Origin: Glaesserella parasuis
Lineage (GTDB): Bacteria > Pseudomonadota > Gammaproteobacteria > Enterobacterales > Pasteurellaceae
DNA length: 64,000 bases
Assembly: GCF_002015085.1 (NCBI RefSeq)
Contig: NZ_MUXW01000005.1
Span: forward strand, 91,895-155,894
Reading direction: 5' to 3'
Shown here one piece after another: positions 53,253-62,694 of the stretch (positions are counted from its first letter, which is position 1; every line of letters starts with the position of its first letter). Made by a program: the position numbers and the translations under genes. The notes below the pieces were generated by a model. It was given only the letters and a program-made list of their open reading frames with translations, was not told the origin of the DNA and did not search any database.

Positions 53253-55808
53253 TTAGAATAATTCTTTACTGATTTTTTCAGTTCCTTCAGGATTTGTACC
53301 TAGAGGTTGTTCAAGTGCCTTCTCTACAATATAACGTTTCTTAGGTTCAGTTCCTTTAATGAAGTATTCGTTCATATTTCCCCCTAATAGACCGCTTGTA
53401 GGCTCAATTTGTAATTCTATGATATTAGGTGGTAACTGTTCTTTTCGCTCTTCTTTATCCGAAAGAGCCACTTTCATATACTTAATCCACGCCGGCAACG
53501 CTGTTTGAGCGCCAGCCTCACCACGTCCCAATTCACGTTTATTATCATCAAAACCAACATAAACTGTCGTCACGAGGTTTGAACCAAAGCCTGCGTACCA
53601 AGCGATTTTTGCGTTATTTGTAGTCCCTGTTTTTCCTCCAATATCACTGCGCTTGATCTCATTTGCCACACGCCAGCTTGTCCCTTTCCAGCCTTGACTA
53701 GCTTCACCTGTAATGGCTGTTTTTAATGCACTTCGCATTAAGAACGCAATTTCCCCACTGATAACCCTTGGGGCATAATGCACTTCTCGATTAACAGCTA
53801 TGGCATCTGCCATCAAGCTTGGGGCATTCTGTTTGGTTTTAGTGGCAATATCCAGTTCAGGAATAACATCACTTTCATCATCTTTAGGAATTACAGTTTC
53901 TTCTGTGGTTTCCTTTACTTTGACAAAATCAAAATAGGTTGGCTCTGGATAAATGACTGGCTTATCATCACATTCTAAACAGGCAATTGCAGGGTTTGCT
54001 TTAAAGAGTTCATTGCCTGCACTATCTAAAATACGGTCAATGATATAAGGTTCAATTAAATAGCCACCATTATCAAACACGGCATATCCCCTAGCCATTT
54101 CTAACGGCGTGAAGGATGCTGCCCCTAATGCCAATGCTTCTGTCGCTTGATATTGATCTTTTTGGAAGCCAAAGCGTTGTAAGTAATCCGCTACATACTC
54201 TACGCCAGCCATCTGAACTGTACGCACCATCATTACATTTTTCGACTTACCCAAGCCTACTCGCAAACGTAACGAACCTTCATACACATTCGGTGAATTT
54301 TTCGGTGTCCACGGTTTTTGTCCTGCTTTTGTAATAGTAATAGGCGTGTCGCTTAGAGTGGTTGAAAGGCTCAACCCTTTATTTAATGCTGCAGCATAGA
54401 TAAAAGGTTTAATCGAAGAACCCACTTGCACTAAAGATTGTGTTGCACGATTAAAACGGCTTTGTTCAAAACTGAAACCGCCCACAATCGCTTCTATCGC
54501 CCCATTATCACTATTTAGTGAAACCAGTGCAGAGTTTACATCTGGAATTTGCCCTAATTCCCATTCACCCTTACTATTTTGATGCACCCAAATTTGTTCA
54601 CCAACATTGATCACGTCTTTTACTTGAGTAGGTGTTTTGCCTTGGGCGGAGTCATTGATAAATTTTCTTGCCCAACGCATTCCAGACATCTTAAGCTCAA
54701 CACGTTCCCCTGTTGGCAACATCACATTCGCTTTATCTTTTGAAATTGCCAATACTGCCGCACTTGTAAATGGCTCAGAGCTTGGCAATTTGCTTAAGTG
54801 ATCGATGATCTTTTCTTCGTCCCACGCATTCTCTTTAGGGTTCCACAGTTTCTCAGCTCCACGCCAGCCGTGACGGCGGTCGTAGTCAATCAAGTTATTG
54901 CGTAGTGCATCTTGTGCTTCTTTTTGGTCAGCTGATAACACTGTTGCAAACACTTGGAAACCTTTGGTGTAAGCGACTTCTTCACCATAACGTTTTACCA
55001 TTTCTTGACGGATCATTTCTGTCACATAGTCGGCGCGAAATTCTAATGCAGCGCCGTAATATTTGGCTTTAATCGGTTCTGCTTTAGCCTGTTCATACTG
55101 TGCTTTGGTGATTTTTCCGACTTCTAACATACGCCCAAGCACTACATTACGACGAGCTTCTGCTCGTTTAAGCGAGAAAAGAGGGTTCATCGTGGAAGGG
55201 GCTTTTGGTAGCCCTGCAATGATCGCCATTTCCGATAGCGTTAATTCTTCTAGCTTTTTACCAAAATAGGTTTTAGCCGCAGCCGCCACCCCATAAGAGC
55301 GATACCCCAAGTAAATTTTATTGAGATATAACTCTAAAATCTCATTCTTAGACAGATTTTCTTCAATTTCTAACGCCAAAATCACTTCTTTTAATTTACG
55401 CTCAAGTTTGCGTTCTGGCGAAAGGAAAAAGTTGCGTGCTAACTGTTGTGTAATGGTACTCGCCCCTTGCGTATCTCCTTGGCTTGAACGCCAAACGGCA
55501 CGCATAATACCTTTAGGATCGATCCCCTTATGTTCATAAAAACGGGTATCTTCTGTCGCAATAATCGCATCAATTAAGGTTTGCGGAATATCGGCAAGTT
55601 TCACAGGAATACGGCGTTGCTCCCCGACTTCCCCAATGAGTTTACCGTCAGCGGTAAAAATCTGCATAGGTTGTTGAAGTTCAACGGTTTTTAGGCTTGC
55701 TACATCAGGTAAATCTTCTTTTAAATGAACATAAAGAAAACCTACAGCAACTAGACTCACAATTATTAGTGTAAGTAAAGCACTAAATATGATTTTTACG
55801 ATCTTCAT
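53253..55808 (-). CDS. mrcA: Penicillin-binding protein 1A (MrcA/PonA)
   Basis: 851 residues, matching E. coli PBP1A at 850. One N-terminal membrane helix, a glycosyltransferase domain with ATEDTRFYEHKGID and GASTITQQLARN, an OB-like insert, and a transpeptidase domain with the catalytic serine in GSSIKPF and the KTG box in IGGKTGTTNNAK. It polymerises and cross-links peptidoglycan. Divergent from comA, as ponA is in H. influenzae. Confidence 0.97.
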   Translation of the reverse strand: MKIVKIIFSALLTLIIVSLVAVGFLYVHLKEDLPDVASLKTVELQQPMQIFTADGKLIGEVGEQRRIPVKLADIPQTLIDAIIATEDTRFYEHKGIDPKGIMRAVWRSSQGDTQGASTITQQLARNFFLSPERKLERKLKEVILALEIEENLSKNEILELYLNKIYLGYRSYGVAAAAKTYFGKKLEELTLSEMAIIAGLPKAPSTMNPLFSLKRAEARRNVVLGRMLEVGKITKAQYEQAKAEPIKAKYYGAALEFRADYVTEMIRQEMVKRYGEEVAYTKGFQVFATVLSADQKEAQDALRNNLIDYDRRHGWRGAEKLWNPKENAWDEEKIIDHLSKLPSSEPFTSAAVLAISKDKANVMLPTGERVELKMSGMRWARKFINDSAQGKTPTQVKDVINVGEQIWVHQNSKGEWELGQIPDVNSALVSLNSDNGAIEAIVGGFSFEQSRFNRATQSLVQVGSSIKPFIYAAALNKGLSLSTTLSDTPITITKAGQKPWTPKNSPNVYEGSLRLRVGLGKSKNVMMVRTVQMAGVEYVADYLQRFGFQKDQYQATEALALGAASFTPLEMARGYAVFDNGGYLIEPYIIDRILDSAGNELFKANPAIACLECDDKPVIYPEPTYFDFVKVKETTEETVIPKDDESDVIPELDIATKTKQNAPSLMADAIAVNREVHYAPRVISGEIAFLMRSALKTAITGEASQGWKGTSWRVANEIKRSDIGGKTGTTNNAKIAWYAGFGSNLVTTVYVGFDDNKRELGRGEAGAQTALPAWIKYMKVALSDKEERKEQLPPNIIELQIEPTSGLLGGNMNEYFIKGTEPKKRYIVEKALEQPLGTNPEGTEKISKELF

Positions 55809-55815
55809 CGAAAAA
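55794..55815 (+). promoter_or_regulatory. Candidate CRP-S site for comABCDE
   Basis: TTTTACGA-TCTTCA-TCGAAAAA strongly resembles the site before comN and the CRP-S consensus. It overlaps the mrcA start codon and lies about 150 bases before comA, with GATAAT at 55840-55845 as a possible -10 element. The spacing is not ideal for a class II site. Confidence 0.45.
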
Positions 55816-55961
55816 TTCTCTTTTGCTAAATGACGAAAGGATAATTCTAGGTCAAGATAACCTAAATCCGAAAACTGCCCTCTGCTTATACATCAGTGAG
55901 GTAGAAACGAGTAATTATAGTTTTAATTGACCTCATAATCTATTTTTTATTCGAGGGAAAT

Positions 55962-56639
55962 ATGGGTAAATTCTTTCAATTTCGTACAACACCGCAACTC
56001 AAACCTATTCAAGTTGGTTTTTTCTGGCAAGAAAATACCGCTTGTATCGTCTATTTTGAGCAAGAACAACCTCACACCTTTTACTTTTCAAGCAAAGTAG
56101 AAGCGGATAGTTTCCTACAACAATTTCCCTTTAACTATCAGCTTATTCAAGGCATTTCTCATCAGCATATTTGGCGAAAAACCTTGATACTGCCGGAGCT
56201 ACATTCCCATTTAAAACAAGCTGAGCAAATCATTCGTGTACTCAAACAGAGCCTACCTTTAGCTTTATCTGAAGTAAACATTGATTACCACATTACCCCT
56301 TTAGCCGAAAGCCACCTTTGCCAGCTTAATCTATATGCTCTAAGAAAAAGCAACAGCTTTGACCCAACAGCTATTTTAGATTGCGAACTCTACTGCCTGC
56401 TACGAGCGGTAGGATTTCTGACAAAAATGACGGAAACGCAAATTCTTGAACACAGTTTCCACATTCAAGACAAATTTATTCACTTTCAAAATCAACGAAT
56501 TATCGTCGAAAAGCAGAATAATAGCACCAAACCAATCATTGAAGTGGACGGCTTGCCCCAAGCTCAACATCTTCCCCACTTTTATCCTTATCTCATTGCA
56601 TTAGGAGCAAGTTTATGGAATGGCAAGGCATCAATCTAA
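55962..56639 (+). CDS. comA: Competence protein ComA (PilM-like)
   Basis: 225 residues, somewhat shorter than the H. influenzae ComA of about 265. It has the general actin-like PilM layout with few recognisable motifs. It is first of five tightly overlapping genes in the order ComA, ComB, ComC, ComD, ComE, homologous to PilMNOPQ and HofMNOPQ, the inner-membrane and outer-membrane parts of the DNA-uptake pilus. AGGGAAA precedes the ATG. It overlaps comB by 25 bases. Confidence 0.82.
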   Translation: MGKFFQFRTTPQLKPIQVGFFWQENTACIVYFEQEQPHTFYFSSKVEADSFLQQFPFNYQLIQGISHQHIWRKTLILPELHSHLKQAEQIIRVLKQSLPLALSEVNIDYHITPLAESHLCQLNLYALRKSNSFDPTAILDCELYCLLRAVGFLTKMTETQILEHSFHIQDKFIHFQNQRIIVEKQNNSTKPIIEVDGLPQAQHLPHFYPYLIALGASLWNGKASI

Positions 56640-57136
56640 ATGGCTACCGCCAACAGCAATGGTTGAAACAGTCGCAAAAAAACCTCAAGCATCTCACCGC
56701 TTGTCTTGTGGTTAGCACACTACTGGCGTTACTTATCAGTTGGCAAAATCAACAGCAACAACATCAATTTCACACTTTGGCTCAACAGCGACAACAAAGC
56801 CAAGAGCAACAAACCGCATTAAGCCAGCAGATTGAACAACTGACTTTGCAATCACAAAATAAAAGCACACAAAGCCTAGAAAATAGGCAGATTACCGCAT
56901 TTTTGAATTATCTGTTAGGCATTCAATTATCAGGAATTATTGAGATAGCCCAACTATACCAAGCAGAAAATACCGTTTTTAAACTCAAAGGCAAAGTGTC
57001 TAGCCCTACTCAATTTAGCGAGCTTGAACAACAATTAAAAGCAATGAATTACATTTATCAAATAGAACAATTTGAAACGCGTGAAAAAAGCGAGATTGAA
57101 TTTAGCCTACATATTGATTTAAAGGAAAAAGAATGA
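56615..57136 (+). CDS. comB: Competence protein ComB (PilN-like)
   Basis: 173 residues: a short cytoplasmic start, one membrane helix (HLTACLVVSTLLALLISW) near residues 30-47, then a glutamine-rich coiled coil and a small periplasmic domain. This is the PilN layout. The frame overlaps comA by 25 bases and comC by four. Confidence 0.8.
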   Translation: MEWQGINLNGYRQQQWLKQSQKNLKHLTACLVVSTLLALLISWQNQQQQHQFHTLAQQRQQSQEQQTALSQQIEQLTLQSQNKSTQSLENRQITAFLNYLLGIQLSGIIEIAQLYQAENTVFKLKGKVSSPTQFSELEQQLKAMNYIYQIEQFETREKSEIEFSLHIDLKEKE

Positions 57137-57663
57137 AATTGTCCTTAGCCAAGTATTATTTAATGCCACAACATCCATTATATCGTGGTTTATATTATTT
57201 AAACCAAAATAAAATATTTATTCTATCGGGAATGTTTTTGTTAATTATGGTATTTCCAATAGGGAATTATCTTTATCTTAATCAGCAAATAGCTCAACAA
57301 CAAAAACAGCTCACTGAATTTAAACAGATTAACGAACATAAACAGCAACAATTAAAATTATTACAACAACGTTATCAACTTGCTCAAGATAAAAGTGAAT
57401 TATTAACCCAAATAAATCAACAAATTCAAAAAATCTTGGATAAAAACAGCGTAGAAATTGACAGTATTCAATGGAATATGGAAGAAAGAAAAATCTATTT
57501 ATTAATCAGCCAATCTACGCAAAAGGTACTTAATGTGATTGCTGATCTTAATCAATTAACCACGGTTAAATTTCAGGAAATCCATTTAACTAAAAAAACA
57601 AAACAGAAACATATTCAACTCAATGCCACTTTACTTTTTCAAGCTGACACAGGAGAACCCTAA
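57133..57663 (+). CDS. comC: Competence protein ComC (PilO-like)
   Basis: 176 residues: a membrane helix (IFILSGMFLLIMVFPIGNYLYL) near residues 30-50, a glutamine-rich coiled coil, and a periplasmic alpha/beta part. This matches PilO, which pairs with PilN. It overlaps comB by four bases and comD by one (TAATG). Confidence 0.8.
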   Translation: MKLSLAKYYLMPQHPLYRGLYYLNQNKIFILSGMFLLIMVFPIGNYLYLNQQIAQQQKQLTEFKQINEHKQQQLKLLQQRYQLAQDKSELLTQINQQIQKILDKNSVEIDSIQWNMEERKIYLLISQSTQKVLNVIADLNQLTTVKFQEIHLTKKTKQKHIQLNATLLFQADTGEP

Positions 57664-58049
57664 TGCGATTATGCTTTTTCTATTTTATCTTTCTAAGTGC
57701 TGTCACTATGGCAGATCCTTTTTATGCTAAGGATAACGCCCAAGATCAGCCACACACGGCAAAAGATCAAAACAAAACGACCGCTTGTATGCCAACGGAC
57801 AAGGTGAATGAAATTAATCTCACCACGGATTTTGATAAATTACAGCTTATCGGTATTATTCAGATCGACGATAAAATCCGAGCCATTTTTTTAGATGATA
57901 AAAAACAGCTTATAGATTTATATCCTGACGACTATTTAAGCCATTCTTTTATTCAAATTAAAGAAATTAATTTTAAATCTGTTAGTTATATTGATTGGCA
58001 AAAAACAGAAAATTGCCAATCTCCTAAATTGTTTACTTCAAAATTTTAG
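57663..58049 (+). CDS. comD: Competence protein ComD (PilP-like)
   Basis: 128 residues with a signal peptide (MRLCFFYFIFLSAVTMADP). A disordered linker leads to a small beta domain (FDKLQLIGIIQIDDKIRAIFLDD) like the secretin-contacting domain of PilP. The start overlaps the comC stop. Confidence 0.8.
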   Translation: MRLCFFYFIFLSAVTMADPFYAKDNAQDQPHTAKDQNKTTACMPTDKVNEINLTTDFDKLQLIGIIQIDDKIRAIFLDDKKQLIDLYPDDYLSHSFIQIKEINFKSVSYIDWQKTENCQSPKLFTSKF

Positions 58050-58058
58050 GAGTATCTT

Positions 58059-59320
58059 ATGCGTTATTTATTTCTGCTCTTCTTTGCTACTTTTCCTGTA
58101 TTAGCAAACCAACAAATTTCACTTTCGATAAGAAATGCCCCAACGGCAGAGATTATTAGTTATTTGGCGGAGGAAACGGGAAAGAATATTACAATTTCGG
58201 ATGAAATTAAAGATACAAAAAATTTCAGAGTAGAAAAAAGCCATTTTGATGAGATATTAAATAGTTTAATCAAAACACATCAATTAAATTTAAAAAAAGA
58301 AAATGGCATTTACTATATTCATCAAGCCCAAGAACATAAACAACATACTACGGCACAATTAGTTAATGCTCTGCCTAAATTAATCACCAAAACAATCAAG
58401 TTACACTATTCCAAAGCCTCTGAAGTTATAGAGTCTTTAACAAAAGGGCAAGGCAATTTACTATCAGAAAGTGGTTATCTTCACTTTGATGATCGCAGTA
58501 ATAGCATTATCGTCAAAGACAGTGCCGCCTCAGTTAAAAACTTTACTCAACTTATCGAAAGCCTAGATAAACCAACGGAACAAATTGCAATTGAAGCCCG
58601 AATTGTCACTATCAGCAGTGAACATTTACAACAACTTGGCGTGCGTTGGGGCTTATTTTCCCCTAACGAAAATCACTACAAATTGGCAGGCAATTTAGAA
58701 GGCAACGGATTAACTACCAACAACTTAAACGTAAATTTTCCAGTAAATCCGTCCGCTTCTGTTGCCTTACAAATTGCTGCAATCAACAGCCGTGTACTTG
58801 ATTTAGAACTTACTGCATTAGAAAGCGAAAATAACATAGAGATCATTGCAAGCCCTCGCTTACTCACAACAGATAAAAAACAGCGAGTATCAAACAAGGT
58901 ACAGAAATTCCTTATGCAATGTACAGTAAGAAAGAGGAAATCACCGATATTGAATTTCGTGAAGCCGTTTTGGGGTTAGAGGTCACGCCACATATTTCTA
59001 AACAAAATCAGATTTTGTTAGACCTCGCTATCAGCCAAAATTCGCCCAATAACCAAATAAATAATACAATGGTGACAATTGATAAACAGGAAATCAAAAC
59101 GCAAGTTCTAGCTAAACACGGTGAAACCATCGTATTAGGCGGTATTTTTCAACATCTGATCGCCAAAGGCGAAGATAAAGTACCGCTGTTAGGCAGTATC
59201 CCCGTGATTAAACGCTTATTTAGCCAAAATCGAGATAGAATCTCTAAACGAGAATTAGTGATTTTTGTTACGCCTTATATTGTAAAATCTGAAAAAATAG
59301 GAGCGGAAAAGCAGAAATAA
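58059..59320 (+). pseudogene. comE: Competence secretin ComE (PilQ-like), frameshifted
   Basis: The gene starts normally with a signal peptide (MRYLFLLFFATFPVLA) and N-terminal secretin domains. At about 58883 the frame breaks: the DNA reads CAGCGAGTATC, and one more G (CAGGCGAGT) would give KQASIKQGTEIPYAMYSK, the conserved secretin lip sequence. The rest, to 59320, is intact in another frame and includes ETIVLGGIFQ and VPLLGSIPVIKRLF. Repaired, it has 420 residues, normal for ComE. As sequenced it lacks the outer-membrane pore, so DNA uptake should fail. A base-calling error cannot be excluded. Confidence 0.9.
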
Positions 59321-59398
59321 CTTCACCTTTATTTTGCGGGAAAAGGCTACAATGTGCTAGAATTGTCGACTATTTTCATTTCGATAAATTGAGGTTTT

Positions 59399-59812
59399 AT
59401 GAAAGTTTCTCCCCGTCGTCGAGCGAGAGAATGTGCGGTACAAGCACTTTATTCGTGGTACATTTCGCAAAATAACATTGAACAAGTTGAATTAGCCTTT
59501 GTGACCGATCAAGATATGCAAGGCGTAGATATGCCTTATTTCCGTAAATTATTACGCGGTACAGTAGAAAATGTAGATGCTATTGATGATATTCTTCGTC
59601 CATATTTAGATCGTGCGGATAATGAACTAGATCCGATTGAACGTACGATCTTACGTTTAGCCGGCTATGAACTAAAATTTGAATTAGACGTGCCTTACAA
59701 AGTGGCAATTAATGAAGCAATTGAAGTGGCAAAAATATTCGGTTCTGACGATAGCCACAAATATGTCAATGGCGTATTAGATAAATTAGCCCCTGCGTTG
59801 AACCGCAAATAA
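59399..59812 (+). CDS. nusB: Transcription antitermination factor NusB
   Basis: 137 residues. All-helical RNA-binding protein that loads on boxA with NusE during rRNA transcription. The start [18 protein letters not shown] and the C-terminal [32 protein letters not shown] are strongly conserved. thiL follows after eight bases and pgpA after that, the same order as in enterobacteria and H. influenzae. Confidence 0.96.
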   Translation: MKVSPRRRARECAVQALYSWYISQNNIEQVELAFVTDQDMQGVDMPYFRKLLRGTVENVDAIDDILRPYLDRADNELDPIERTILRLAGYELKFELDVPYKVAINEAIEVAKIFGSDDSHKYVNGVLDKLAPALNRK

Positions 59813-59820
59813 GGATTACA

Positions 59821-60789
59821 ATGGGCGAGTTTGATTTGATAAAGCACTATTTTAGCCGTGACAAGCGGTTAGATCGCCAGGATATTTTACTTTCCGTGGG
59901 CGATGATTGTGCAGTGACCGAAGTTCCAACGGATCATCAACTCGCCATTACGACGGACACCTTAGTCCTTGGTACGCATTTTCTTCCTACGATTTCCCCT
60001 GCTGATTTGGCTTATAAATCCGTTGCGGTCAATCTGAGCGATCTCGCTTCAATGGGAGCAAAACCAGCTTGGGTTTCCTTGGCATTAACCTTATCCGAAG
60101 TTGATCATCAATGGCTTGATAGCTTTAGTCAATCGCTTTTTGCTATTTTAGCCGATCATCAAACCGCTTTAATCGGCGGTGATACCACCAAAGGTCACTT
60201 AGCGATCACTTTGACCGCACAAGGCTTTCTACCCAAAGGCAAAGGGTTATTCCGTCATAAAGCACAGGTAGGCGATCTTATCTATGTTTCAGGGCACTTA
60301 GGCGATAGCTCGGCAGGGTTAGCTCTGTTGCTCAATCCGCCAGCCACATTGACCGACGCTCAACACTACTTAATTCAACGCCATTTACGCCCAACACCTA
60401 GAGTGACATTAGGACAATGTTTGCTCAACTACGCACAATGTGCCATTGATATTTCCGATGGATTGTTGGCAGATTTAGGGCATATTTTAGAGCGAAGTAG
60501 TTGCGGTGCGGAAATTAATGTGGATAAGTTACCGCTTTCAGCACCACTGTTACAGACTTATTCACAAGAACAGGCAGAACAATTTGCTTTAACGGGTGGG
60601 GAAGATTACGAACTCTGTTTTACCGTGTCGGAAGAAAATCGCTCTGCAATGGAACAAGCCGTTGCTGATTTAGGCATTCCTTGTCATTGCATTGGTAAAA
60701 TCACCGAAACAAGCGGTCGTTTGACCTTACTAAAACACGGCTCTGTTTATCCACAGCCTAATCAAATTGGCTTTGATCATTTTAATTAA
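59821..60789 (+). CDS. thiL: Thiamine-monophosphate kinase ThiL
   Basis: 322 residues. It makes thiamine pyrophosphate from the monophosphate with ATP. SVGDDCAV near residue 26, ITTDTLVLGTHF near residue 43, NLSDLASMGAKP near residue 70, and IGGDTTKG carry the metal-binding aspartates of the AIR-synthase/ThiL fold. It begins eight bases after nusB and ends two bases before pgpA. Confidence 0.96.
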   Translation: MGEFDLIKHYFSRDKRLDRQDILLSVGDDCAVTEVPTDHQLAITTDTLVLGTHFLPTISPADLAYKSVAVNLSDLASMGAKPAWVSLALTLSEVDHQWLDSFSQSLFAILADHQTALIGGDTTKGHLAITLTAQGFLPKGKGLFRHKAQVGDLIYVSGHLGDSSAGLALLLNPPATLTDAQHYLIQRHLRPTPRVTLGQCLLNYAQCAIDISDGLLADLGHILERSSCGAEINVDKLPLSAPLLQTYSQEQAEQFALTGGEDYELCFTVSEENRSAMEQAVADLGIPCHCIGKITETSGRLTLLKHGSVYPQPNQIGFDHFN

Positions 60790-60791
60790 CA

Positions 60792-61262
60792 ATGAAGATA
60801 AATTTAAAAAATCCTATTCATTTTCTTGCTTTCGGCTTTGGTTCAGGGCTGATCAAACCTGCCCCAGGCACTTGGGGAACTTTAGCTGGTTTAGGGGTTG
60901 CGATCTTGTTGTGGCATATCACAGAAAGCAGGCTCTTTTTTATGTTACTTAGTTTGATCACTTTTATTGCTGGGTGCTATATCTGTGACAAAACCAGTCA
61001 CGATCTTGGCGTACACGATGATGGGCGGATCGTTTGGGACGAGATTGTTGCGGTGTTTGTGATCTTCTGTTTTCTACCTGAACATCACTGGCTCTATTAT
61101 CTGCTGACCTTTGTTACTTTTCGTATATTTGATATTCTCAAACCCTACCCGATCCGCTATTTTGATGAACATCTGCAAGGCGGATTAGGCATTATGTTTG
61201 ATGATATTTTAGCGGCACTCTACTCCATTATTGCTCTCTATTTGATCTCTTGGTGCATTTAA
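60792..61262 (+). CDS. pgpA: Phosphatidylglycerophosphatase A
   Basis: 156 residues with four hydrophobic segments. It removes phosphate from phosphatidylglycerophosphate to give phosphatidylglycerol. GLIKPAPGTWGTLAGL near residue 20 and HDDGRIVWDEIVAVF near residue 75 are the family's conserved acidic motifs, and FRIFDILKPYPIR follows. Third gene of the nusB-thiL-pgpA group. Confidence 0.96.
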   Translation: MKINLKNPIHFLAFGFGSGLIKPAPGTWGTLAGLGVAILLWHITESRLFFMLLSLITFIAGCYICDKTSHDLGVHDDGRIVWDEIVAVFVIFCFLPEHHWLYYLLTFVTFRIFDILKPYPIRYFDEHLQGGLGIMFDDILAALYSIIALYLISWCI

Positions 61263-61263
61263 A

Positions 61264-61893
61264 ATGTGGACAATTTTTTTCGTACAATTACTCGGCTTAA
61301 TTAGCCCCGGCCCTGATTTTTTCTATGTCAGCCGTAAAGCAATGGCAGACACTCGCCGAAATGCGATTTTAGGTGCTATCGGTATCTCTATCGGTGTTGC
61401 ATTTTGGGCATTACTCACTTTGTTTGGCTTGGCATTTCTCAATAAACATTTCCCTTCATTTCAATTTGTGCTGGTGATTTGTGGAGGAAGCTATCTTGCT
61501 TATAGCGGCATTCAAATGGTGCAAATCACGAAAAATGCGGAAATTGGCTCGGCAACATCGACATCACAAGCAACTTCAACCGTTAAAGAAATTCTAAAAG
61601 GATTAATGATTAACCTTGCCAACCCTAAAATTGTGGTATTTTTCAGCAGTGTGTTAGCTGGTTACGTTGCTAATCTCTCTGCATTAGCGGACTTACTTGC
61701 GGTACTTGCCATTTTAGTGGGCAGTGCAGTGGTTTATTTCTGGCTTGTCGCTTTGCTATTTTCTCGACCAGCTATTCGCCATTTTTATGCGAAATATAAC
61801 CGCTATCTAGATAATTTTGCTGGGGCAGTGTTTATTTTATTTGGGGGGAAATTGGTGTATGAGGGGGTATTTAGCCTATGGATATTCTCCTAA
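61264..61893 (+). CDS. LysE/RhtB-family amino-acid exporter
   Basis: 209 residues, about six membrane helices. The start QLLGLISPGPDFFYVSRKAM is the LysE/RhtB signature and MINLANPKIVVFFSSVL is the second conserved motif. Relatives export homoserine, threonine or similar amino acids. It follows pgpA by a single base. The substrate is unknown. Confidence 0.9.
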   Translation: MWTIFFVQLLGLISPGPDFFYVSRKAMADTRRNAILGAIGISIGVAFWALLTLFGLAFLNKHFPSFQFVLVICGGSYLAYSGIQMVQITKNAEIGSATSTSQATSTVKEILKGLMINLANPKIVVFFSSVLAGYVANLSALADLLAVLAILVGSAVVYFWLVALLFSRPAIRHFYAKYNRYLDNFAGAVFILFGGKLVYEGVFSLWIFS

Positions 61894-62095
61894 ATTTGTA
61901 AGGTAGACAAAGGCATCAACAGATATGTCCCATAAAAATGTTGTAAATAAGATATAATGTATCAATGTGTTAGTTATTCACTGAACTATATGAGGATTTG
62001 CCGTTTAGTATTCTTATACATAGTGGAAATTTCCCTAAGTATAAAACTTCATAGCACGCTAGGTAAAATTAATTACATTAATACTTAATTCCTAC

Positions 62096-62161
62096 TTGAA
62101 AAGTCAGGAATAAAGCACTATCTTGTGCACGTCTTAACGCTTTAGATGTTATAGAAGCGTT
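62096..62161 (+). promoter_or_regulatory. Promoter and leader hairpin before trxA
   Basis: TTGAAA (62096-62101) and TATCTT (62119-62124) are 17 bases apart. Just downstream AACGCTT (62136-62142) and AAGCGTT (62155-62161) can form a seven-base stem followed by TCTTTTTTA, like a leader terminator. The rest of the 296-base gap from 61894 shows nothing I recognise. Confidence 0.4.
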
Positions 62162-62189
62162 TCTTTTTTATTTTAGTTAAGGAAAAATT

Positions 62190-62504
62190 ATGAGTACAGT
62201 AATTCATACAACTGACGCATCTTTTGAACAAGATGTATTAAAATCGGATGTCCCAGTATTATTAGATTTTTGGGCTCCTTGGTGTGGTCCTTGCCGAGCA
62301 ATTGGTCCAGTATTAGATGATTTAGCCATAAATCTTGGAAATAAGGCTCGTATTGTGAAGATGAATGTTGATGAAAATCAGCAGATTCCAGCAGAATTTG
62401 GTGTTCGTAGTATTCCATTTTTATTGATTTTTAAAAATGGAGAAGTCGTAGCTCAACAAGTAGGGGCTCAAAATTTGCCAGCATTTTTAGAACATCTATC
62501 TTAG
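62190..62504 (+). CDS. trxA: Thioredoxin
   Basis: 104 residues. Active site WCGPC with Cys32 and Cys35; the cis-proline lies in RSIPFLLIF. General cytoplasmic protein-disulphide reductant. The ATG follows AAGGAAA. It stands alone between the LysE-type gene and IS material. Confidence 0.95.
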   Translation: MSTVIHTTDASFEQDVLKSDVPVLLDFWAPWCGPCRAIGPVLDDLAINLGNKARIVKMNVDENQQIPAEFGVRSIPFLLIFKNGEVVAQQVGAQNLPAFLEHLS

Positions 62505-62549
62505 TTTCTATATTAAAAACTCCTATATTTTAGAGTCTTCCTGAGTATA

Positions 62550-62599
62550 GCTATTAACATCTCACGGTTAGATTGCTCTAACCGTGAGATGTTAATAGC
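62550..62599. repeat. Perfect 22-base inverted repeat after trxA
   Basis: Arms 62550-62571 and 62578-62599 (GCTATTAACATCTCACGGTTAG and its exact complement, written here by its ends GCTATTAAC and CGGTTAG) are separated by only six bases. No T-run follows, so it is not a textbook terminator; it may be one anyway, or a mobile repeat. Confidence 0.85.
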
Positions 62600-62694
62600 A
62601 GACATTAAAAAATCAAATCATTACTGTATAAGAGGGATAATTAATTTTCCTCAATAAGGTTGCAGTTTCTTTAATGTCCTGTGCGATATTTACT

